From NCBI GenBank assembly GCA_902168115.1, contig CABHPB010000141.1:64001-128000 (forward strand): 64,000 nt of DNA, in the 5' to 3' direction. The stretch comes from an uncultured Methylopila sp. GTDB lineage: Bacteria; Pseudomonadota; Alphaproteobacteria; Rhizobiales; Methylopilaceae. The notes under the pieces were generated by a model, which saw only the letters and a list, made by a program, of their open reading frames with translations, was not told where the DNA came from and searched no databases. Shown piece by piece: positions 42,417 through 51,458 of this stretch (position 1 is the first letter of the stretch; the number at the start of each line of letters is the position of its first letter). The position numbers and the translations under genes are program-made.

Positions 42417-43205
42417 CCGCTCGGCCGCCGCGCCCTTCAGCTCAGCGACTTCGCCCCTAAGGCGCTTCAGCTCCTGCATCAGGTCGTCGAGCGAGACCGG
42501 CGGGCGGCCGGTCTTCTCGATCTGCTCGGCCTCGTGCTCGGCCTGCATCGCGTTCACGACGACGCCGATGAACAGGTTGAACACCGTGAACGAGGTCACG
42601 AGGATGAAGGTGATGAAGAAGATCCAGGCGTAAGGATGCAGCTCCATCGCCGGCCGCACGATCTCGCCCGACCAGCCGTCGAGCGTCACCAGCTGGAACA
42701 GCGTGTAGACCGAGATGCCGAGCGAGCCGAACTTGTCCGGCATGCTGGCGCCGTAGAGATGCGTCGCCATGACGGCGAAGACGTAGATCACGAGGCTGAG
42801 CAGCAGCACGATCGAGCCCATGCCCGGCAGCGCGCCGATCAGCGCGCCGACGACGCGCTTCAGCGACGGCGCGAGAGTGATGAGGCGGAACACCCGCAGC
42901 ACGCGCAGGGCGCGCAGCACCTGCAGCGGCCCGGTCGCCGGCAGCAGCGAGATCGCGACGATCAGGAAGTCGAACACCGACCAGGGATCGCGGAAGAAGT
43001 CGAGCCGCCGCACCAGCAGCCGCGCCGTGATCTCCGCGACGAACACGGCGAGGATGGTTTGGTCCAGCGCATGGAGCGGCCCGCCATAGGCCGCCATCAC
43101 CGTCGGGCTGGTCTCGAGGCCGAGCGTGACTGCGTTGATGACGACCAGCGCGAGGATCACGCGTTCGGTCACCGGGCTTTCGACGAGGCGTTTCAGGGCG
43201 TCCAT
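42408..43205 (-). CDS. Voltage-gated cation channel (NaChBac/NavAb-like)
   Basis: A 265-residue single-domain, six-helix channel subunit that would form tetramers. S4 has arginines every third position: R98, R101, R104, R107 in LRALRVLRVFR. The pore helix and filter are FQLVTLDGWSGE (filter TLDGWSG at 174-180), where NaChBac/NavAb-type sodium channels read TLESW. A long S6 (FITFILVTSFTVFNLFIGVVVNAM) leads to a C-terminal coiled coil (about 225-258: LDDLMQELKRLRGEVAELKGA), which is typical of bacterial Nav channels. The Asp-Gly in the filter could alter ion choice towards calcium (inference). The gene overlaps the convergent catalase-like gene by 9 bp. Confidence 0.88.
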   Translation of the reverse strand: MDALKRLVESPVTERVILALVVINAVTLGLETSPTVMAAYGGPLHALDQTILAVFVAEITARLLVRRLDFFRDPWSVFDFLIVAISLLPATGPLQVLRALRVLRVFRLITLAPSLKRVVGALIGALPGMGSIVLLLSLVIYVFAVMATHLYGASMPDKFGSLGISVYTLFQLVTLDGWSGEIVRPAMELHPYAWIFFITFILVTSFTVFNLFIGVVVNAMQAEHEAEQIEKTGRPPVSLDDLMQELKRLRGEVAELKGAAAERSA

Positions 43206-43425
43206 GGGCGTCCGGCGGGCGTTTCGGAGAGGAAGGTCGTCATGACCCTCTGCGAATTCGCAGGGCCGCCGTCAAGGCGGAACACGCCCGCTTCGGCCGG
43301 ACGCCCGGCGCCGTCGGGAGCCTCAGCGCGGGATCGGGTGGAGAAACCGCCGCAGTCGCCCCGCGCGCGTCTTGTGCGGGCGGAGCGCCGCGTGTATGGA
43401 GCGCGGATCGACGCTCGCCTTATGC

Positions 43426-43821
<396 letters not shown>

Positions 43822-46065
43822 CTACCAACGGTAGCGCAGGCTGGCGATCACCTGGCGGCTCTCGTCGTGGTAGCACGCGCCCTGCTCGCAGGTCCTGACG
43901 TCCTTGTCGGCGAGATTGCGGGCGTTGATCTGGAGCGCGAGGCCCTTGAGGCGCGGCGCCACCCGCTCGAAATCGAACTTGATGGCCGCGTCGAGCAGCA
44001 GATAGGCCTTGTTTCTGAACGTGTTCTCGTCGTCGCCATAGGTCTTGCCAGTATAGCGCGCGCCGAACCCGACGCCGAGGCCCGACAAGGGCGAGCTCGC
44101 TTGGAAGTCGTAATTCGTCCAGAGCGTCGCGGCGTGGTTCGGGATCGCGGAGACCTGCTTGCCGCTGGTTCCGGGATATCCCTTGCTCTTCGCCTCTCCC
44201 TTCGTGATTTCCGGCTCGAGATAAGCGTAGCCGCCGGTGAGCGAGAGCCCTTCGGCGAGGGAGGCGGTCGCCTCCAGTTCAAAGCCCTTCGAGCGGATCT
44301 CGCCGGTCTGGATCGAACCGAAACCGCCCGGCGCGGTGCGGACCACGTTCTGCTGGGTGATGTCGAACACCGAGGCCGTGACGGTCAGGTTGGCGTTCGC
44401 CGGCGCGAACTTGACGCCCGCCTCGTACTGCTCGCCCTTGGTCGGGGCGAATGGCTGACGGGTCGCCTTGTTGACGCCGAGCTCCGGCGCGAACGACGTC
44501 CCGTAGCTCACATAGGGGTTGAGGCCGAACGGGCCGATATAGGTGAGCCCGACGCGCCCGGTGAATGCGTTGTCGTCCTGATCGAGATGCTGATTGGCGG
44601 GCCGTCTGGCGAGCCGGTTGTGGGTCTCGGTGTCCACCCAGTCGTTCCGGAAGCCGACGGTGGCGAGAAACTGCCCGATCTTCATCTGGTTCTGGGCGTA
44701 GGCCCCGAGATTGAACTGCTTCTGGTGCGCGTTGATGTCGTTGTCGTTCGGCGACCAGATGTAGCCGCCATAGGTCAGCGGATTGAGCCGGATCCTAGAG
44801 ACCCATTCCGGATTCTGCTTCGAATTGGCGGACCCCCATTTGTCGATGATGTCGGAATACTGCGCGTCGACGCCCATCAGGAGCGTGTGCGAGACCGGGC
44901 CCGTATCGCCTTTGACCTCGAGCTGGTTGTCGACGTTCAGGGTGTCGAGGCGCCCTGCGATCGCGCCGGCGGTGCGGCCGGCGAAGCTCGCGCCCGGCCG
45001 GATGTTGTTGATGTCGACATATTCCGCGTCGCCGTCGACATGGGCGTAGCGCAGCTTCTGTCGGACGGTGACGGCGTCGGAGAACTTGTGCTCCAGCTCG
45101 TAGCCGATCCGCGCCTGCTCCTGGCGGAAGGCGTTGTAGGCGGGATCGCCCGAGTAGATGTCGGTGACGAAGGGCCGCCCCTTCCGGTAGTCGTTGTAGT
45201 AGTAGAGGTTCGCGCCGGTCCGGATCCGCGAATACTCGGACAGCACGGTGAATCTGGTGTCTTCGTTCGGCTTCCAGGTGAAGGCCGGCGCGATATAGAC
45301 CTTGTCGTCGGGCGTGCCGGGCACGTCGGTGTCGCTTTCGCGAAGCAGTCCCGTGACCCGGTAGGCGAACTCCTTGCCGTCGCCGATCGGGCCGCCGACG
45401 TCGAACTGTCCCTGCCGCCTGTCGTTGTTCCCGATCTGCGTCTGGACCTCGCCGAACGGTTCGAAGGTCGGACGTTTGGTCGTGATGTCGACCAGGCCGC
45501 CCGGCGTCGCGCCACCGTAGAGCGATGAGGACGGCCCCTTGAGGATGCTGACGCCGTCGAGACCGTAGGGTTCGGTGTTGAATGTGAAGAACGGGCCGTT
45601 CACCTCGCGCAGACCGTCGCGAAAGACGCCCTGGTCATAGGCGCTGAAGCCGCGGACGTAGAAAGTGTCGAACCGCGGCTCGATGCCCGAGGCGTTGGTG
45701 CGCACGCCCGGCGTGTAGGCGATCGCCGAGGTCAGGCTCTGGACGTTGCGGTCGTCGAGCTGCTGGCGCGTGACGGTCGAGATCAACTGCGGAACTTCCC
45801 GAAGCGGCGTCTGCGTCTTCGTTCCGGCGTCGGAACTCGCGGCGACGTATCCCTCGGCTTTCAGAGGGCTGTCCGGGTTCGATCCGCCCACCCACGCGCC
45901 GCCGCGGCCTTCGACGATGATCTCTTCGAGCTCGGTCCCCCTCTCGACTTGTGCGAGGGCGGTTCCGCCCAAGCACAATGCCGCCGAGGCGCATGCCAGT
46001 CCGAACAGGACATGACGGCCCATTTCGCCCGCCGGCGACGAGCCTCGACTGACGCGCCTGCCCAT
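43822..46065 (-). CDS. TonB-dependent siderophore receptor (FhuA/FoxA-like)
   Basis: A receptor of about 747 residues. The signal peptide is HVLFGLACASAALCLGGTALAQ, the TonB box EEIIVEG, and the plug follows (about 65-200: LREVPQLISTVTRQQLDDRNVQSLTSAIAYTPGVRTN, FDTFYVRGFSAYDQGVFRDGL, GVSILKGPSSSLYGGATPGGLVDITTKRP). The barrel ends in the usual aromatic residue (LRYRW). Motifs place it with the ferrichrome/ferrioxamine-type receptors. ATG codons at 46065 and 46023 both keep the signal peptide; I use the first. It is divergent from the STN-containing receptor, and a palindrome lies between. Confidence 0.9.
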   Translation of the reverse strand: MGRRVSRGSSPAGEMGRHVLFGLACASAALCLGGTALAQVERGTELEEIIVEGRGGAWVGGSNPDSPLKAEGYVAASSDAGTKTQTPLREVPQLISTVTRQQLDDRNVQSLTSAIAYTPGVRTNASGIEPRFDTFYVRGFSAYDQGVFRDGLREVNGPFFTFNTEPYGLDGVSILKGPSSSLYGGATPGGLVDITTKRPTFEPFGEVQTQIGNNDRRQGQFDVGGPIGDGKEFAYRVTGLLRESDTDVPGTPDDKVYIAPAFTWKPNEDTRFTVLSEYSRIRTGANLYYYNDYRKGRPFVTDIYSGDPAYNAFRQEQARIGYELEHKFSDAVTVRQKLRYAHVDGDAEYVDINNIRPGASFAGRTAGAIAGRLDTLNVDNQLEVKGDTGPVSHTLLMGVDAQYSDIIDKWGSANSKQNPEWVSRIRLNPLTYGGYIWSPNDNDINAHQKQFNLGAYAQNQMKIGQFLATVGFRNDWVDTETHNRLARRPANQHLDQDDNAFTGRVGLTYIGPFGLNPYVSYGTSFAPELGVNKATRQPFAPTKGEQYEAGVKFAPANANLTVTASVFDITQQNVVRTAPGGFGSIQTGEIRSKGFELEATASLAEGLSLTGGYAYLEPEITKGEAKSKGYPGTSGKQVSAIPNHAATLWTNYDFQASSPLSGLGVGFGARYTGKTYGDDENTFRNKAYLLLDAAIKFDFERVAPRLKGLALQINARNLADKDVRTCEQGACYHDESRQVIASLRYRW

Positions 46066-46131
46066 TCGATCAAACCCCGGTTTCCCGGCAAGCTTTTCGA
46101 TCGAACTTTGAGCCAAGCACAAGTTAAACTG

Positions 46132-46145
46132 TAATTCTGGAATTA
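46132..46145. promoter_or_regulatory. 14-bp palindrome between divergent receptor genes
   Basis: TAATTC-TG-GAATTA is a perfect inverted repeat in an AT-rich stretch (about 46,120-46,170) that stands out from the GC-rich surroundings. It lies 67 bp upstream of one receptor start and 112 bp upstream of the other. Such a place suits an iron-responsive operator for both genes (Irr, Fur/Mur or RirA type), but the sequence does not match any consensus exactly enough to choose one. Confidence 0.5.
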
Positions 46146-46256
46146 TTATAAATCAATACAGTGTCTTGTCTGCAACGATTTCCTTTAGCGGAATTCGGGC
46201 GCCGCCAATTATGTTGTCTTTCTAGGTGATTTCCTATTCATCCGGCTTCGGGTTGC

Positions 46257-48707
46257 ATGGGGCTTGCTATGTCGCAGAACTTAATAACGCACGTGGTCTG
46301 CGGCGTGATGTGCTTGACGACGAGCCTCGCCCTGACATGCACGGCCGACGCGGCGCGGCTTCCATCCGAAGATCTTCGCGTCATCCAGATCGGCGCCGGA
46401 CCGCTCGAGCCGGCTCTGCGCGAGCTCGAGCGTGTTTCCGAGATGCGCGTGGAGTTCGAGAAGAGCGCTGTCGCGGGACGGCGCACGAGCGGATGCGCGG
46501 CTGCAGAGGGCGGACCAGCGGCGCTCTCGCAATTGCTCCGGGGCTCGGGCCTCATCTACGTCATGCGCGCGGACGACCACGCGATGGTCGAGGACATCCT
46601 TCTCGTTCAGCAGGCGCGCGATACCGCCACTGACCTTGAGGAGATCGTGGTTCAAGGACAAGGCGGCAGGTCGGGCGCGGCCAATGCGACGGGCTACGGG
46701 CCCGCGAACGGATTCGTCGCGTCGCGCAGCCTGTCGTCGACCAAGACGGACACGCCGCTGATCGAGACCCCGCAATCGATCGCGATCATTCCGGCGGAGC
46801 AGATCAAGGCGCAGGGCGCGCAGACGATCGGCGCCGCGCTTCGCTACAGCGCCGGCGTGTCCGGCGAGGTCTACGGGCCGGACATCCGCGGCTTCGGCTT
46901 CCAGGTCCGCGGCTTCGAGGTCGGCGACGAGATCTTCTATCGGGACGGCATGCGCCTCACCGGCACGGACTTCGCCTCGTTCTCCAGCCTTGACCCTTAT
47001 GGCGCCGAACGACTGGAGATCCTGCGCGGCCCCTCCTCGGTGCTCTACGGCCAGAACGCGCCGGCCGGCATTCTGAATTATGTCAGCAAGCGCCCGACCG
47101 ACTACGCCTTCGGCGAGGCCTCCGCGAGCCTCGGCAGCTTCGATCGCTATGAGGGGCAGTTCGATGTCGGCGGGCCGTTGGCCGGGACGGACGGCGTCTG
47201 GAGCTACCGGCTCACCGCCTTGTTCCGCGACGGCCGGACCCAGGTCGACCACTTCGACGACGACCGCGTTTTCATCGCGCCGGCGGTGACGTGGAAGCCG
47301 AACGAGGACACGACCCTCACCATTCTCGGCAACTACCAGAAGGACGATCAGGGCTACAGCGTCCAGTTCCTTCCGGCGCTCGGCACGCTCTACAAGAACA
47401 AGGGCCGCTACCTTCCCATGAGCCGCCTGACGGGCGAGCCGGGCGACTATTACCGGCTCGAGCAGGCGCAGCTCTCCTATCTCTTCGAGCACAAGGTCAA
47501 CGACGGGCTCACGGTCCGACAGAACGCCCGCTACGCCTGGCTGAAGAATGCGCAGGAGGGATCGTACGGCACGGGGTACATACCCGGCGGCGGAGATCTC
47601 TACGGGCGCATCGCCGACTTCGGCCGCTCCTCCATCGACTCCTTCGCCATCGACAACCAGGCCCAGGTGAAGTTCGACGCGGGGCCGCTCAACCACACGC
47701 TCCTGGTCGGCGTCGACCACCGCTACGGCCGCTACGACGACAAGGGCGGCGACGATTCCGGCTCGAAGAATCCGATCGGCCCGATCGACATCTTCAATCC
47801 AGTCTACGGCCTGAGCCGGCACGGGAAGTTCTCGCTGTACCAGGACACGCGGACCACCCAGCTCCAGACCGGCCTCTACGGCCAGGACCAGATCCGCTTC
47901 GGGAACTGGGTCGCGACCCTCGGCGGGCGCCAGGACTGGACCTCGACCGACACCGACGACCGTCTGTCGCCGAAGAGCTCGACCAAGCAGCACGACACGG
48001 CGTTCACCGGCCGCGCGGGGCTCGTCTATCTCTTCGACAGCGGCCTCGCCCCTTACGTCAGCTACTCCGAATCCTTCTTCCCGATCCTCGGCGTGGACAG
48101 GACGACCGGCTCCCCGTTCAAGCCCGAGACCGGCCAGCAATACGAAGCTGGCGTGAAGTACCAGCCGACGGGCTGGAACAGCTCCGTCACGGCTTCGGTC
48201 TTCGACCTCAAGCGCCAGAACTTCACGCGGACCGTCGGCCGGATCACCACGCAGACCGGCGAGGTCGGCTCCAAGGGCGTTGAGCTCGAGGCGGTGGCGA
48301 GCCTGAAGTCCGGCTGGAACGCCACACTCGCCTATTCCTATGTCGACGCCGAGGTCACCTCCGGCGACAAGGGCGTCGAGGGCAAGACGCCGCCGACGAT
48401 CCCGACCCACCGGTTCTCCGCCTGGACGGACTACACGGCGCAGACTGGAGCCCTGAAGGGCGTTGGATTTGGCGCGGGCGTGCGCGTCAACGGCCGCACC
48501 TGGGGCGACGACGTCAACAGCTTCAAGGTCCCCGCGGTGGCCCTGTTCGACGCCTCCGCGAGCTACGAGCGCGACCGCTACAGGTTCCAGATCAACGCCA
48601 CCAACGTCTTCGACAAGCGATACGTCGCGGCCTGTCTCGGGGCGTCCGCGTATTGCTATTACGGGGAGTCCCGGAAGATCATCGGCAAGTTGACCTACTC
48701 ATGGTGA
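46257..48707 (+). CDS. TonB-dependent siderophore receptor with N-terminal STN domain
   Basis: An 816-residue receptor. A signal peptide (HVVCGVMCLTTSLALTCTADA) precedes an STN domain (about 35-125: IQIGAGPLEPALRELERVSEMRVEF...LSQLLRGSGLIYV), the signalling fold seen in FpvA, FecA and FoxA. Then come a TonB box (EEIVVQG), the plug (IETPQSIAIIPAEQIKAQG, YGPDIRGFGFQVRGFEVGDE, ERLEILRGPSSVLYGQNAPAGILNYVSKRP) and the barrel, ending in W. In FpvA-type systems the STN domain talks to an anti-sigma factor; no FecI/FecR-like pair is in this window. The gene lies 146 bp before the Fpv-like operon, so it is the likely outer-membrane partner. Starts at 46257 or 46269 are both possible. Confidence 0.92.
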   Translation: MGLAMSQNLITHVVCGVMCLTTSLALTCTADAARLPSEDLRVIQIGAGPLEPALRELERVSEMRVEFEKSAVAGRRTSGCAAAEGGPAALSQLLRGSGLIYVMRADDHAMVEDILLVQQARDTATDLEEIVVQGQGGRSGAANATGYGPANGFVASRSLSSTKTDTPLIETPQSIAIIPAEQIKAQGAQTIGAALRYSAGVSGEVYGPDIRGFGFQVRGFEVGDEIFYRDGMRLTGTDFASFSSLDPYGAERLEILRGPSSVLYGQNAPAGILNYVSKRPTDYAFGEASASLGSFDRYEGQFDVGGPLAGTDGVWSYRLTALFRDGRTQVDHFDDDRVFIAPAVTWKPNEDTTLTILGNYQKDDQGYSVQFLPALGTLYKNKGRYLPMSRLTGEPGDYYRLEQAQLSYLFEHKVNDGLTVRQNARYAWLKNAQEGSYGTGYIPGGGDLYGRIADFGRSSIDSFAIDNQAQVKFDAGPLNHTLLVGVDHRYGRYDDKGGDDSGSKNPIGPIDIFNPVYGLSRHGKFSLYQDTRTTQLQTGLYGQDQIRFGNWVATLGGRQDWTSTDTDDRLSPKSSTKQHDTAFTGRAGLVYLFDSGLAPYVSYSESFFPILGVDRTTGSPFKPETGQQYEAGVKYQPTGWNSSVTASVFDLKRQNFTRTVGRITTQTGEVGSKGVELEAVASLKSGWNATLAYSYVDAEVTSGDKGVEGKTPPTIPTHRFSAWTDYTAQTGALKGVGFGAGVRVNGRTWGDDVNSFKVPAVALFDASASYERDRYRFQINATNVFDKRYVAACLGASAYCYYGESRKIIGKLTYSW

Positions 48708-48853
48708 GGTCAAATCCACGCACGGCCTCGACGGTCGAGACCTTCATCTAGATTAGAATCGCTCAAGAACATCGCAATTGCGAAGTCGGCGCCGGGATGG
48801 TTGTTTGCGCCCCGTTCGTCGAGACAGGTTCGAGCAGGGGCACCCGTCACCGC

Positions 48854-50029
48854 ATGGCCAAGAAAGGCGGTTCGTCCGCCCGCATCTGGTTTCTGGTCCA
48901 TTCATGGCTCGCCCTGCCGATCTGGGCGTTCGTGTTCTTCGTGTGCCTGACCGGAACGATCGCGACCGTCAGCCAGGAGATCGTGTGGCTGGCGAATCCT
49001 GCGGTGCGCGCCAATCCGCCGTCCGCCGACGCGACGCCGCTCGGCTACGACGCCGCGCTCGCCGCGGTTGAACGGCAGCGGCCGGGCGCGATCCCGCTGC
49101 AGATCGTCCGTTCGGTGAAGTCGCAATACGCGCTCCAGATCGACGTCGCCCAGCCTGACGGCGCGACGGCGACCCTGTTCGTCAACCCGTTCACCGGCGA
49201 GATCCAGGGCCAGCAGGGCGCGTTCGACTTCCAGCAGTTCACCCGCGCGCTGCACGGCTGGCTGCTGACGCCGTTCACCAGCGGGTTCGCGATCGGCTGG
49301 TACGTGGTGTCGGCGATGTCGATTCCGCTGCTGGGATCGCTGATCACCGGCGTCGTCGTCTACAAGAAGTTCTGGCGCGCCTACCTGAACCCGCGCCTCA
49401 GGATTTCGAAGGGCTCGCGCATCTTCTGGGGCGACCTGCACCGCCTCGTCGGGATCTGGTCGATCCCCTTCATCGCGATCATCTCGGTCACGGCCGGCTG
49501 GTTCCTGATCCAGGCCATCCTGTTCGACAACGCCATCTCCATCTCGACGGTCGGCGCGCCGCCGATCGTGGCGCGCGAGCACGCCCCGACGCTCAAGGCC
49601 GGCGAGACGCCGCCGAAGCCGAGCGTCGACCGGGCGGTCGCCGCCGCGAAGGAGCGCTTTCCCGACCTCGAGCCCGGCCTGATCGAACTGCCCCAGAACG
49701 CCTTCAACCACGTGATGATCTGGGGTCGGGGCGGCTATCCGCTGATCTTCGAGCAGGCCGCGGTGAACCCCTACACCTACGACGTCGAGTGGACCCGGCG
49801 GGTGTCCGACAGGTCGGCGCTCGAACTCGTGACCGAGAGCATGCGACCGCTCCACGTCGGCGATTTCGTCGGGCTTTCGCTGAAGCTCGTCTATTTCCTG
49901 TTCGGCGCGATGCTGACCGCGATGTCGCTCAGCGGCATGATGGTGTGGACGAGGCGCACGGCCCAGGCGACGGTCGCCGTGGCGCGCGGCCGCCCGGTCC
50001 CCGCGCCGTTTCCGGAGCCGGCGGAATGA
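48854..50029 (+). CDS. fpvG: FpvG-like PepSY inner-membrane siderophore reductase
   Basis: A 391-residue PepSY-TM protein with four helices (starting WFLVHSWLALPIWAFVFFVCLTGTIATV) and two periplasmic PepSY-like parts. Conserved histidines lie in LVHSW, ALHGWLL, DLHRLVG and PLHVGDF. In P. aeruginosa FpvG (PA2403) is the inner-membrane reductase that reduces iron in periplasmic ferri-pyoverdine so that it can be released. Here it is first of eight genes in the same order as fpvGHJK-fpvCDEF. The assignment rests on family plus this order. The next gene overlaps its stop by 4 bp (ATGA). An upstream ATG at 48797 would add 19 residues. Confidence 0.85.
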   Translation: MAKKGGSSARIWFLVHSWLALPIWAFVFFVCLTGTIATVSQEIVWLANPAVRANPPSADATPLGYDAALAAVERQRPGAIPLQIVRSVKSQYALQIDVAQPDGATATLFVNPFTGEIQGQQGAFDFQQFTRALHGWLLTPFTSGFAIGWYVVSAMSIPLLGSLITGVVVYKKFWRAYLNPRLRISKGSRIFWGDLHRLVGIWSIPFIAIISVTAGWFLIQAILFDNAISISTVGAPPIVAREHAPTLKAGETPPKPSVDRAVAAAKERFPDLEPGLIELPQNAFNHVMIWGRGGYPLIFEQAAVNPYTYDVEWTRRVSDRSALELVTESMRPLHVGDFVGLSLKLVYFLFGAMLTAMSLSGMMVWTRRTAQATVAVARGRPVPAPFPEPAE

Positions 50030-50565
50030 GCGCGGCGACCCTCGATCGATCTGCGGCGTCGCGCTTCTGGAGGCGATGGCGCTTTCATCTCAGCGCCCTC
50101 GTCGTGCTGGTCCCGATCGCGCTGACGCCGCTCTATTTCCGTCAGCTCGCCCTCGAAAACGGAACGGCTGGCCTTGGCGCGCGCGAGATCGGCGAGCGCA
50201 AGGTCGGGCCGTGGTCCGTCCGGCTCGCCGAGTTCGACCTGCTTCCGCCGCAGGTGCAGGGGCCGGCCGGGCCGGTCAAGCAGTTCACGCTCGCGCTCGC
50301 CGGCGCGGGCGTCACGGAAGTGCGCGCGGCCTATCTCAAGATCGGCAAGCCGCGTTCCCTGCGCGCGGCCGGGTCGATCTTCTTCGGCTCGCCCTATCGG
50401 CAGACCGCCGGCCTGCCGATCCCGGAGCGCACGAGCCCCGACGCCGAAGTCTGGCTGACGCTGGAGGGCTGGGACGGCTCGATGCAGACGCAGGCGCTCC
50501 CGCTCGCGGAGGCCTCGCCCGTCGCCGCGGACTGGCTGAGGTCCAGAAACGGAGGAAAACCGTGA
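50026..50565 (+). CDS. fpvH: FpvH-like membrane-anchored protein
   Basis: A 179-residue protein with one N-terminal membrane helix (FHLSALVVLVPIALTPLYF) and a periplasmic domain of about 140 residues rich in beta segments (GPWSVRLAEFDLLPPQVQGPAGPVKQF; EVRAAYLKIGKPRSLRAAGSIFFGSPYR). I know no activity. Position and topology match FpvH (PA2404), which works with the reductase FpvG. It overlaps fpvG and the next gene by 4 bp on each side, so all are translated together. The assignment is mainly from gene order. Confidence 0.7.
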   Translation: MSAATLDRSAASRFWRRWRFHLSALVVLVPIALTPLYFRQLALENGTAGLGAREIGERKVGPWSVRLAEFDLLPPQVQGPAGPVKQFTLALAGAGVTEVRAAYLKIGKPRSLRAAGSIFFGSPYRQTAGLPIPERTSPDAEVWLTLEGWDGSMQTQALPLAEASPVAADWLRSRNGGKP

Positions 50566-50879
50566 CTGCGTTGCGCGCTCTCGCGCTTGGCGCCCTGATC
50601 GTCGCGCTCTCGCCCGCGACGCCGGCGCTCGCGCACTATCCGTTCTGCTCCTGCGAGAAGCATGGCGAGATGATCCGCTGCAAGGGCGGCTTCTCGGACG
50701 GCACCAGCGCCGAGGGGGTGAAGCTCGATGTCATCGGCTACGACGAGGCCGTGCTGATCCCAGGCAAGTTCGGCAAGGACTCCGTGGTCGAGTTCAGGTC
50801 GCCGCCCGGCGACTTCTACGTCCTGTTCGACGCCGGCCCCGGACATGTGGTCGAGGTCGACCACAACGACATCCCATGA
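50562..50879 (+). CDS. fpvJ: FpvJ-like small periplasmic protein
   Basis: A 105-residue secreted protein: signal peptide ALRALALGALIVALSPATPALA, then HYPFCSCEKHGEMIRCKGGFSDGTSAEGVKLDVIGY. Three cysteines and two histidines near the mature N-terminus make metal or haem binding possible. The remaining sequence is beta-like. It matches FpvJ (PA2405) of the pyoverdine system by size, place and the Cys-rich start. The GTG start has a very good GGAGG box and overlaps the preceding stop by 4 bp. Confidence 0.7.
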   Translation: MTALRALALGALIVALSPATPALAHYPFCSCEKHGEMIRCKGGFSDGTSAEGVKLDVIGYDEAVLIPGKFGKDSVVEFRSPPGDFYVLFDAGPGHVVEVDHNDIP

Positions 50880-51454
50880 CGCGGGTCGTGGTCCGTCCCG
50901 CGGGCGCCGGACGCGAGACGCTGTTCGTCGCGGGCCTGTGCGCGCTCGTCGTCGCCTGCGCCGCGACCGTCGCCACGATCCGGGCGCGCCCGGCCGACGA
51001 GGCCGTTCTCGCCGCATGGCGGATCGACGCCCGCGACGGCCTCAACGCCGCCGAGCAAGGGCTCAACGCCGATCTCGCGGCGGCGGCCGAGGACATCCGC
51101 GCGGAGCTGGCCTCCGGCGAGGCGCCGTCGCCCGACAGGCTCGGGGAGGAGGCGTTGCCGCCCTTCGCGAAGGACGCCACCGCCGCAAGGCGCGGCGGCC
51201 ATGTGTGGAGCCTCGTACGCGACGGCGAGACCCTCGGCTATCTCGGCGTCAGCGGCGACGCCGCGACGGCGAGGACGCTTCTGCTGCGCATCGCCGCGCC
51301 GTCCGGCGACACAGGCGGTCATGGATCGGACCGCAAGGCCACCGTCTGGGCGCACCCGTCGGCAGGCGCCGCCGGGCGGTTGTCGAACGAGGCGCTGATC
51401 GCCGGCGGCTGGAAGCAGGTCGCCTCGCGCTACGACGCCAGCGTGACGAGGTAG
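50876..51454 (+). CDS. fpvK: FpvK-like DUF6162 inner-membrane protein
   Basis: A 192-residue protein with one N-terminal helix (TLFVAGLCALVVACAATVATI) and a periplasmic domain containing LNAAEQGLNADLAAAAEDI and the LPPFAKDATAARRGGHVWSLV stretch. This matches DUF6162, the family of P. aeruginosa FpvK (PA2406). DUF6162 genes commonly lie beside zinc/iron ABC transporter genes. The function is unknown, but FpvK affects the efficiency of iron release in P. aeruginosa. The start overlaps fpvJ by 4 bp. Confidence 0.72.
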   Translation: MTRVVVRPAGAGRETLFVAGLCALVVACAATVATIRARPADEAVLAAWRIDARDGLNAAEQGLNADLAAAAEDIRAELASGEAPSPDRLGEEALPPFAKDATAARRGGHVWSLVRDGETLGYLGVSGDAATARTLLLRIAAPSGDTGGHGSDRKATVWAHPSAGAAGRLSNEALIAGGWKQVASRYDASVTR

Positions 51455-51458
51455 GCGG

